From Apostichopus parvimensis (lineage: Eukaryota > Echinodermata > Holothuroidea > Aspidochirotida > Stichopodidae): a stretch of DNA of 21,948 nt. Positions 9,661-18,665 of the stretch are shown here, piece by piece; the first letter of the stretch is position 1; the number at the start of each line of letters is the position of its first letter. A program made the translations under genes and the position numbers. Location of the stretch: positions 125,331 through 147,278 of the forward strand of contig KN884409.1 of NCBI GenBank assembly GCA_000934455.1, given 5' to 3'. Below the pieces are notes generated by a model. That model had not been told where the DNA came from. It saw only the letters and a list, made by a program, of their open reading frames with translations, and did not search any database.

Positions 9661-10298
9661 TGACTTGAAAATGAGCATTTCAGAGAAACATAAATAAAAA
9701 CAAAATAAAACTGTTAGGAAACTGCTTATCCACTAGAGAGCCTGTGTAAGAGAATGTGTAAAAGTAAGTTGGCTTGACGTTTCGATCCTAGCAGGATCTT
9801 CTTCAAAGGCTAAATGACAAGTAACAGTAACAGAATGGACACAAACACGCACAGAATACAGACAGGTTAATGAGCATGGTGAACACAAAGAGATAGATGT
9901 AAGGGGATTAGTAGACAAGAGATGGAGAGAAGAAAGAAAGAAACCAACAGGGGAAGAGGAGAGGTAGGAGATAAACAGTGGGGGACAAAGAGAGGATTAA
10001 GGGAAAACATAAATAAAGACAGACATAAAACAGAGCATTTGTGTAACTTGAAATATATTTGCCATTTCTTGTAAAAGACAATGTATTGTACAATTCTATG
10101 AACAAGAAAGACAAGTTGTGTCTTCTAAACATTTTTATGTTATTAAATTTTCAATCTATCATCACAATGCACAATAAAAGTGATTCACAAATAAATAAAT
10201 ACTCTCGACAGTTAACATTGAACTGATGACACGTATACGGATGGCAGCTGCTCTTGAAAGAGGCAATGACTAGTGACGTACATTACCCAGCACCTCCA
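9661..10298. other. ADCK1 3' flank / intergenic
   Basis: Apart from the hammerhead-like repeat, this is purine-rich on plus (9920-10015) and otherwise featureless. The ADCK1 3' UTR should enter it from the right. I see no clear minus-strand poly(A) signal (TTTATT on plus) close to the stop codon, so the transcript end is not placed. Confidence 0.5.
9765..9815 (-). repeat. Dispersed repeat with hammerhead-like core
   Basis: Minus-strand sequence TTGAAGA, then the perfect hairpin GATCCT-gct-AGGATC, then GAAACGTC. The order matches the hammerhead ribozyme core (CUGAUGA, stem II, GAAAC) but with substitutions in the first box, so activity is doubtful. Two further decayed copies lie in ADCK1 intron 3, both containing the plus-strand word taatcctag.aggacc. 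Such motifs are known from Penelope-like and other retroelement terminal repeats. The family assignment here is inference. Confidence 0.45.
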
Positions 10299-13200
10299 TC
10301 AACTGGCGTCATTCTGTGTCCCACCTGGGAAGATTCCTCTAAGATGCATTAGGGCAGGTGCTGTGATTAACCATAGATAAAACTCATACAGGTTGATCTT
10401 TAATAAAGTCAAATGCCTTTGGAAACGAATATTCACTGTTTGTCTTAGGCTCTTCGAAGTTCGAAGTTCATGGTCTGTGACCGCCCTAACACAACATCTC
10501 GACATGTTTAGGAATGAACTGGAGCTTTTGCGACTCTTCAGTGTGAACTCTATACTACGAAGGAGATCGTTTGTTTTTAGCAACAGGAGCATCTGGCGAG
10601 GTATTTTGTTTAAAAGCTGTGATATCTCTGGGATGTAGCTTGACACATAGTCTTGTATTTCCTCTGCCTGTAAAGAAAAAAAATACTGCAAAGTCATGGC
10701 AAGTCATTAATACAATAATGAAGAACACAGGAGATACAACAAGCATTCGACTGATCCACCCACTCTAAATCAGCTAAAAACAAACTTACCAATATATGAA
10801 ATTTCTCTCTTATAGCAACCTAGACTGAATTTAGAGAATTGAAATAGATAAGCAACAACAAACAATATTGTTAACATACCCTGGATGGGCTTTCAACATT
10901 TTGCCCTATGCCAACCTCAAATGACCTTTGTCCACTACCAAAACAAGTGACAAGTTCTTAACGATTTGATTGCAATAAATACACAATAAATGAGATGCCA
11001 TACCTCTGACTGAGAGAGATCTTTTTTGTCGATGCCTTTAGAGACAGACTCCCAGCTTCTGGCTGTCAACATGCATGCAAATAATCCATACATCTCTCCA
11101 GCACCAAGTACATCACTGTACTGTTTGATTCCTTTAATGTCAGCTGCTAAGATGGACTGCCATAACCTTGCATAGTTCAACCGGAATTTATCACTCAGCG
11201 CCTGAGTAGGAGATCCAAGAAAAACAGGACATCCAGTTTGAGTTTATATCATATGAAACAGTTTCACATACTTAACTCACTTATCAAAGTGTTTTCAAGC
11301 TTCACAAATGGAAGTTAATGTTATGATATAGCCAGGCGCGTAGCCAAGGGGGGGGGGGGGAGGGCGAAGGGGGCTACCTGGCTACGTGCCTGGATATAGC
11401 AAACATGTATCAAGATCAAATGTCATCATGTGTGGGTCTTTTTATTTTACGACCAGTACCTGCAACAGAGATGCGGAAAATGAATTAAAGGAGAGATCTT
11501 AAATTCACCAAACATCAAAGCATACTTTGTTATGTCCTGTCAACCAGTTTCAAAATAACAACACCAGCTTTTGAAAGCTGTTTGCTACAAACCATCTGAT
11601 GATATCAGGCAATAACAACTGAAAGGAGAACTAACCTGATACAGGCCATGATCTAATAGAACAATCTCCACTTCTTTCTTTCCTGTGTTTCTGACAAGAA
11701 CATTGCCTGGATGTGGATCACAATGGACGTACCCGTGCACGAATATCATCTCACTGTACATCTTTCCCAGACTTTTTGTCACCTAAAAAGACGAAGCATA
11801 AAAAGCTTTATTTCATGCTTTAATGCAAGACACAATATGTCTTCTGATGTAAATATGTGAACAAACCCATACAGTATTTAAGAAAAGCACTGAAAGCAGG
11901 ACTAAAAAACAATGTCATTCCCAATTCCAAAACTTATACAGAATATAGCAATTTTTCAAATATCTGTGCTACTTAAATTTGGCACTATTTAAGTCAAAAA
12001 ATTAGTAAACTTTTTCTGGCATCCACAAAATACAATTTTGTACATGCAGAAAACCCTAAGGTCATTATTATTTTACAATAAAACAAACTTGGAAACTAAA
12101 TTATTCATAGGAGAGTTCAATGAGTAAAACTGGCATGTTATGTGTAATAGCAATATTGTGATGTTAACCTCATTTGCATCTATGCCGTTGGTCACCATGT
12201 ACTGCCTATCGTCTACTTTGCCACCAGAGTAATACTCCATGCATAGGACACGTTTAGTGGAATACTCCCAATACACCTTCGGTACCTGTACAGAGACGAA
12301 AATAGTAAAGATATTTGGGAGCTCAAACATTCTCCAAAACGTACTGTGCACGCATTGCATGCAACGGGTGATTTGTTCACTACTGATCATTCTTCAGCGG
12401 GAACTTAGACAACATTTACAAGGAAAATTAAGTCAAATAAAGAAAGATGGCAATTTTCCAAAAGATAACCTTTACGAATGTTCACACCGAGTAAAAGGGG
12501 AAGTACTGGCTTACAAAATCAGAAATGCATTGGTTTCTAATGTAAATACACTACTGCCATATGCTGTTGAAGAAAACTTTAGGGTTTAGACTGATCACCC
12601 ACCCGCATACTTTAATCTGCTCTCCAACTTATGACACATGAGGAACTTGAGTTCCAATGGTACAATGATGATCAAAGAAGAAATATTTCTTTAGAAGAAA
12701 ATATACTTTCAGGTTTTGGCTTTTACCTTTAGAAATTTAAAATGTCTAAGAAGTTGATAGACTTTCTCTGAGTTTTGACCCTCCAGTACAAAATCTAATT
12801 CTTTGGGTAAATTAAATCTCATCTCTTCGCTGAGCCAAAGGAACTTGAACTCTGGGAATATTCTAGCGACCACCTGCAGCAAAAACTGGAAGTAAAGACA
12901 ACACATAGAAAAAGACAAATTTATTAAAAAATGATGTAAACAATATTTATATGAGCTTATGTGATCAAAACTAGGTGGGGACATGAATAAATCTAATCTT
13001 TCTTTATTTTATGCATATTTTAAATACCTCCATTTGTGCTTTGCTTTATATGCAAGTATGTCATATGACGAAGAGTCTTGGGGGGGGGGGGGGCTGTGGT
13101 TGGTAACGGAAGTGTGCGGGTTCATTTTATGAGAATTTCGGACATTTAGAGAGTTCAAACTTGATGTAAGCTTTTGTTAGATGAGAATATAGTAAACCTC

Positions 13201-15646
13201 ACCTCAATAGTGTTCATGTCAACATCAGAGTAGTCCTTCACTTTAGGATGTTGCACTTTGATGGCTACATCTCGGCCATCTTTGAGAGTTGCTTTGTGAA
13301 CCTGAGCAAGAGATGCGGTACCAATTGGCTCCTCATCAAAACTAGAGAATGCTTCATCGACCTATATGAGGACATCAAACAAATGAGTATCATGTACCAA
13401 TATGTAGAAGGAAAATAGGAACAAAATTGAAAGAATTACAATGGGCTCTCGACTTAATTTAAGTTTCACTGCCCACCGAAGTCAACTACTGCAATGTTTT
13501 GTATTAACCCTGTTAAAAAACTGCTTACTGACTGAATAAAGCTGGTGCAGGTAAACGTTATATGTAATGGAAAGAGGGCCTGACATTTTAATCCTAGCAG
13601 GACCTTTGTCAGAGGTGGGCTGAAAAGAAAACAGACAGAGGACACATTTCAAAGTAGCCAGATGGACCAACAAGTTAATTGGGACATTAACAATGATGGA
13701 ATAAAATGAAAAGAATTAAAATAGGCTGGCGACTTAATTTAAGTTTCACTGCCCACCAAAGTCAACTATGGTTGTATTGTATCAACCCTGTTAAAAAACT
13801 GCTAATTGACTGAATAAAGCAGGTTAACATTATACGTAATGGTTAGAGAGCCTGACATTTTAATCCTAGTAGGACCTTTGTCAGAGGTGGGCTGAAAAGA
13901 AAACAGACAGAGGACACATTTCAAAATAGCCAGATGGACCGACAAGTTAATTGGGACATTAACAACTGTATAGCATAAAATCTTCAGTGTTCCAAGAGAC
14001 AGTGACTCTTTTTATAAATTTAGAAAAGGTACATCAAGTGTCATTGACCTTTTCAATTTATCAGCCATATATAAAGTTGTTTATTCTGGCTATGGCAGAC
14101 ACATTCATAACACAGAGTAACGACATATTGATCTCTTTGCCACAAAACCATCTTGCTGTATATGGTCATCACAAATTGATACATACATACTGACTTGTGC
14201 AAGTAAACTTTATTAATATTTACATTTCTAGGTAGATCACCACTAACCTTACAATTAAGATCCTCCTCCACTACCCGCTTTACATCCTCCAATGAAGATT
14301 GAGGAGCTTTGTCATGAAGTACTTTCAGTGTCGAGACGTACTCCGATGGAAGCAAGTAATCTAATGCACCGATGTGCTGACCGACCTTTATGAAGACACC
14401 GCCATTTAAACATGCGAGCTGTTTCAATTTTTCAGCAGACCGAAGGTGAATCTGAAAGCATAAACCATATAAAATGTAGAATGTACCAATCAAACTTGGA
14501 GAAAATACTGTGATACTTGGCATAAATGAGTTAATTTTGAAAGATAATTAAACCATCACATCTTGCTTCATAACATTGCTACACAAATCTCTGATGCTTG
14601 TTATGTTCTTCATCGTACTTAATACTAATTAAACAAGCAAAGAGAGACAAAGATATACTGTATGACTAGGCAGAGTAATAAACTTGATCAATCTTCCAGA
14701 TGTTTCTGATATATATTATGTACTGTAAGAAGCATTTACACATTCGAGCATTACTTACCTTCGAGTAAATTTGAGAACTGTCTGGATCCGACGAATCCAC
14801 CCATAGCAAGCTTGTCTTGTAGTCACCAACGATGGATGCCGCCTGAAAATCGGAGGAAGGGGAAGTTTTTTTCCTCTACAAAACATTCACCTGACCTTCA
14901 AGTGCTGAGGATATCGTACATATATGCCCCATATTCACTTTATTTGTTATCTGTGATAAATCTCATTCAATAATCTGTTGAAATTTTCGAAATTCTCTTT
15001 AAGTTTCCAAGAAATAAACATTTGAAGTTTTGGAAAAATCTGGGGAACTCCTAAAATATGTGCAAACTATGACGTGGAGTGTTGCACTCATCCAAATTTT
15101 AATAATGTGATGTTCCTCTTTTCAAAGAAGACAATAAAATATTTCAAAAAAATGGACTTTGGCCACAAATCTGTGTTCAGTGTCCTTGGAACGAAGGTTG
15201 TTAAATCAAAGGGATAACATAACAGAAAATTAGGGAGTCACTCATCAACGTGCATAATTAGCTAATGTTTATTCAAAATAAATCTAAAATGGTCAATCTT
15301 TGATAGAGTTTGATGGGAGTTGCAGCTATTTTCATGGTTTCTATTTTCTAGTGATTAGGAGAATGAGGGCACTACCAGAGTTGCTATGGAACAAGGGATA
15401 AAATACGACAAAATTATCACATAAAACAATTGAAAAAATATTGAAGAATTGTACGTACTGTAAAGAAAGCTCTGCCAAATCTGACAACTCCGATGGAAGA
15501 CCAGTCAATCAGTTGATATCTTGAGTTCACATTGTAGAAGCCTAATGTACCAACAGATGCAGCTACAGTGACAATGGACGCTCTCCTTAGTTTACTGCCA
15601 CCCCAAATTACTTTGAGAGCACGACCAATTGCCATACTTGAATGGG
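10299..15646 (-). CDS. ADCK1: ADCK1, UbiB/ABC1-family atypical kinase, complete
   Basis: Mitochondrial atypical protein-kinase-like protein of the UbiB family (yeast Mcp2-like branch), linked to mitochondrial lipid and coenzyme Q biology (family knowledge). The coding part starts at ATG 15635 in an exon that begins at 15646. Coding exons: 15635-15459, 14842-14759, 14451-14248, 13361-13203, 12873-12727, 12285-12169, 11782-11636, 11201-11004, 10667-10299, stop TGA 10301-10299; 533 aa, against about 523-530 in human. Residues 20-35 form a hydrophobic N-terminal segment after a basic stretch. Family motifs: FIKVGQ (KxGQ, 109-112), GTASLAQVH (Ala-rich loop, 169-177), K190, LPKELDF (230-236), HCDPHPGN (316-323; D318, N323) and LLDHG (D340). 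All eight introns within the coding region are phase 0. The start has a good context (A at -3, G at +4) and matches the family N-terminus. Confidence 0.97.
10668..11003. other. ADCK1 intron, nothing recognised
   Basis: Last intron, donor gtatggca after SQSE and acceptor tttctttacag before AEEIQDY. No repeat or element is seen. Confidence 0.6.
11333..11392. mobile_element. 60-bp hAT-like micro-MITE with perfect 8-bp duplication
   Basis: The element reads CAGGCGCGTAGCCAAGG, a 13-G run, then an end whose reverse complement is CAGGCACGTAGCCAGG. The 14-bp terminal repeats differ at one base. It is flanked by exact 8-bp copies of gatatagc (11325-11332 and 11393-11400). It shares its left end with the 310-bp element at 5419-5728 but lacks that element's interior. 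It sits in the 11202-11635 ADCK1 intron, which is otherwise plain. Confidence 0.87.
11783..12168. other. ADCK1 intron, nothing recognised
   Basis: Intron upstream of the exon that carries the catalytic HCDPHPGN motif. AT-rich, with no recognisable element. Confidence 0.6.
12286..12726. other. ADCK1 intron with an open antisense frame
   Basis: Intron between LRHFKFLK and VPKVYWEY. A 116-codon plus-strand frame (12239-12589) starts antisense to the neighbouring exon and runs through much of the intron. It has no poly(A) or splice context and no recognised family, so it is not called as a gene. Confidence 0.5.
12874..13202. other. ADCK1 intron with 14-G run
   Basis: Contains a run of 14 G on plus (13080-13093). 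Unlike the two MITEs it has no CAGGCGCGTAGCCA end or target duplication, so it is a plain homopolymer or a much-decayed relic. Confidence 0.6.
13423..13975. repeat. Tandem duplication, about 280-bp unit, two copies
   Basis: Copy 1 (about 13423-13703) and copy 2 (about 13704-13975) share long near-identical blocks, for example gacttaatttaagtttcact at 13451 and 13731 (offset 280) and the block starting tgacattttaatcc at 13581 and 13853 (offset 272, so a small indel lies between). Each contains one decayed copy of the hammerhead-like repeat seen at 9765-9815. The pair fills much of the 13362-14247 ADCK1 intron. Confidence 0.88.
14452..14758. other. ADCK1 intron, nothing recognised
   Basis: Short AT-rich GT-AG phase-0 intron between codons 87 and 88, upstream of the KxGQ-bearing exon. 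Confidence 0.6.
14843..15458. other. ADCK1 first coding intron, nothing recognised
   Basis: Donor gtacgtac after codon 59 and acceptor attttcag before AASIVGDY. AT-rich, with no recognisable repeat or second gene. Confidence 0.6.
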
Positions 15647-16281
15647 CTGTAAAAGAATATAAACATGATATGAAGAAACTCTTGCAACAACAAATTACAA
15701 CATGTTTCCCCAAATTTATGCAAGGTGGCAAAAAACAAAAATCTAGCAGTACTTAAATTCATCACTGAATAAAAACAGAGTATAAAAAAGGTGATGAGGG
15801 GACCCCTGACGATGGAAACACCAAGGTCTGCTATATCACATTACATGCAGAAAGAACTTGTATTAAAAGCTTATACCACTTTAAATGATCACAGATGACG
15901 TCTAGGTACTGTATTGTACTCAGATATCAATATCCAACAATATGCTGATGGAATTAAGAGAAAAAACAGAAGGTAGGCCCAAGTCTTTGACTAGGCAATA
16001 TTGGACCAAACCCTTTTCTTGCTATGACTTTGACCAACTTAGCCTCCATGAAAATTCAAGATGAAATGCTGCCTTGGTAGGTCTATCATAATGCAGAGAC
16101 AGTGAAAATATAAAAACGGCTTAATTTGCAGAACACCCCATTACACATAGCTCCAAGCTGGAGCTCACTCAAACTAGGTAATCAAATTTCCCTTTCACAA
16201 AATGGCTAAATTAATATAAGAATAAGAATCTGATTCGTTTGTAGTAATAATATCACAAACAATTTTAGTTTCAATTAGGTC

Positions 16282-16640
16282 CCATAGTAATAATTATAAC
16301 AATGTAAAACGGGTCATTCTTAAAAGGAATGGCAAACCAAAAATGGACCATCCCAATGGAGTAGCCACAACAGCATAATACAATGAAGTTAGATTAGTTT
16401 TGGCATTTCTCCTCATATTGAACTTGCCTATGCATATAAATAAACCAACGGTGTAGCAACAACAGCATGATACATTGGACTTAGTTCAAAGTAATAACGA
16501 TGTAAGGAAGTTAGTATGGGTTGTTCTTACAAGGAATGGCACAAAATGAACTGCCCTGATAGTGAAGATGGTGTAGCCACAACAGCATTTAATACAATTG
16601 ACATTTCTCTGCGTATTAGTACTAGACTCCTTAAACGGAT
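16282..16640. repeat. Imperfect tandem repeat upstream of ADCK1
   Basis: Two diverged copies of a roughly 200-bp unit: words such as agtaataa..a..atgtaa, ttctta.aaggaatggca and gtagccacaacagcat recur from about 16287 and again from about 16490, with an extra partial copy of the last word near 16448. The rest of 15647-16281 shows nothing recognisable. Confidence 0.65.
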
Positions 16641-17053
16641 GCTGTAGCCAACCTCTTTTAAGGGTGTTGCAATTTCTCAAAATGATTGGCTCTCACTTCA
16701 GACTTCACTTAGCCTTACATAGAGATATCTTGGCATAGACCCAGTCAAATCTTACACACTGCAAAATGACTTATAAGAAGCCCAAGCCTACAATTAACTG
16801 CACTTAGGCCTAGGATTGGTATATACTACACATAGGCGCCCTTGAAGCTGACCGCAATACTATGTAGCATATACTGAGACGTGTGGTAGCGCCTGTGGGC
16901 CTACCGCCTACTATTCGAAATGATCAACAAACGGAAAGCACCTCTATTTCAGTACAGTATAATGGATTCGTTGAAATATAATGTCCATCATGGAGACATA
17001 TAATCGTTCAAATAAAATCACTTAAAACTAAAAGTTCAGATTATTATTCCTAC

Positions 17054-17116
17054 CGTTAGCCTAATGATTAAAAGAGCAATTAAGCAGACAACATGAGCGC
17101 AGCCATTTTGGAATAT
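17054..17116 (-). promoter_or_regulatory. Possible ADCK1 leader exon / transcription start
   Basis: The coding start of ADCK1 lies 12 nt after a good acceptor (ttcttttacag ending at 15647), so a non-coding 5' exon must lie upstream. One candidate on the minus strand is CCAAAATGGCTGCGCTCATG, a YY1-like initiator motif with a short upstream ORF, followed about 35 nt later by a possible donor CG|gtaggaat (17053). This is inference from motifs only. Confidence 0.25.
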
Positions 17117-17679
17117 TGCGTAATACCAAAGATCGTACCCCAAAAGGAAAAAAGATACACATCTTTGGGAGGGGAGACCACAGGAATGATCTTTGGTAAG
17201 ACGCCACCACCTTATGGCATCTCATACACAACTTGAAATAATCGAGAATGAGATGTATTTCAATAAATATAAAAAACATTCTAACCAAAGCACCAAGCAA
17301 AGTTGGCATTGTTCACATGAAGAAAATGAAAATTTTCTCATGTTTCACTAATAGTACTCACAGTAATGTTCTCTCTTTAATAATAGTTCTTCACTGTCTG
17401 AATCAACAATAATTCTTGCTGTAAGTACTAACAAAATCGACATACAGAGACAGGACTGAAAGCAGAATTTGTTCTGGGGGCTTTGAGGACCCTGGAGCCC
17501 CCCTGAGCCTGGACCGTTGTATTATTCCCATTAAAGTTACTTCCACTCAGAAATGCAATGTGTTATATCAAACTAATTGAATGCCTCAGAATAAGTGAAA
17601 ATTGCTATTGTACTGTGTGTACTCTTTCATGTTGTAGTAGATAAAAAATCTAGTCGACCCTTTTATTTTCAGGGTAGCC

Positions 17680-18200
17680 GCATGGTAAGGTTTCATATCC
17701 CTGCATGAAATTCTTCATTTGCTTCACTGTTTGAGAACAAAATTTATCTCAAGAGGAACATATATAGGTAAGGCTTTCTCCTCTTGCATACTTCCATGTT
17801 GTTCTGAGGCTTCATTTCTACAAGGCAGATAATCAAAATGGCTGCATTGATTGGGTTTCTCTCCTGTGTGTGTTCTCACATGCTTTGCAAAATTTCCAGA
17901 AGCTGAACACATTTTGTGACAGTATAGCTACATTTGTAAGGCTTCTCTCCTGTACTGTGTGTTCTTTCGTGTATTTTCAAATGTCCTCTATGAGAAAAAA
18001 ATCTAGGCACAATAGCGCTTCTCACCAGCATGGCTTTTCATGTTGCTTCATGTTTGCAGAAGTTGAAAACACCTTGACACAATATCTACAATGATACGGC
18101 TTCTTTCCTGTGTGTCGTCTTTCATGTACTTTCAAATGTTCATATCTGGAAAACATTTTTTTCACAATATCCACATTGATGGATCAGCTTCCCAGCCGGC
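17680..18200 (-). pseudogene. Decayed C2H2 zinc-finger array
   Basis: The minus strand shows successive remnants of Kruppel-type fingers: CGYCEK at about 18190, then HERRHTGKKPYHCRYC, then HERTHSTGEKPYKC, then HVRTHTGEKPNQC and further blurred linkers down to about 17690. The linkers are recognisable but the frame is broken: a shift after CGYCEK, a TGA after KPCW, an indel inside the THSTGEKP linker and lost His/Cys ligands. It is therefore a dead copy of a multi-finger transcription factor gene, with no visible functional partner here. Confidence 0.85.
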
Positions 18201-18488
18201 AATGTGTTTGCTCTCAGACATGCTTTTCAATTTTGGTTTTCCCTCACATCAAGACTGATTTGAAGCACATCCAAAAAAAAATCATCGTAAAATGTAGTTA
18301 AAACTCACTAGAAGTAGGCTAGTTCTAACGATATTCCTGAACCGAGAAACACTGTGATAATGGGCTTCGGTAAAGTTCTTAAAATATTTGATTTCTTACC
18401 TAAATCTGTCATATTAAAGAATCTGTCAGCATATCACATGACCCTCCCTGGTTTGTACGTTTCCTAGCGAGAGCTTCACAGATCCAGA

Positions 18489-18500
18489 TATATATATATA
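18489..18500. repeat. TA microsatellite
   Basis: Short tatatatata run about 170 bp upstream of the SNW1 start codon. It could be read as a TATA-like element, but the distance and simple-repeat nature make that doubtful. Confidence 0.5.
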
Positions 18501-18665
18501 GTTCGATGTATTGATGTCACAGTGTGTAAATGATATCGTTCGTGCTAAGTGTGCAAGGTTATTCTGATTAGCTAGATTGGTCACGCAGCGCATTTTCCTC
18601 TGAGTTGGGCCTACTATACTAATTTATTTTTCTCAACCCCATCAACGTCTGTCCAGACATCAGTG

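Noticed and set aside
12239..12589. 116-codon plus-strand frame in ADCK1
   Set aside because: It starts antisense to a confirmed exon and has no family motif, poly(A) signal or splice context.
13080..13093. Third poly-G site as another hAT-like MITE
   Set aside because: No CAGGCGCGTAGCCA end, no inverted partner and no target duplication.
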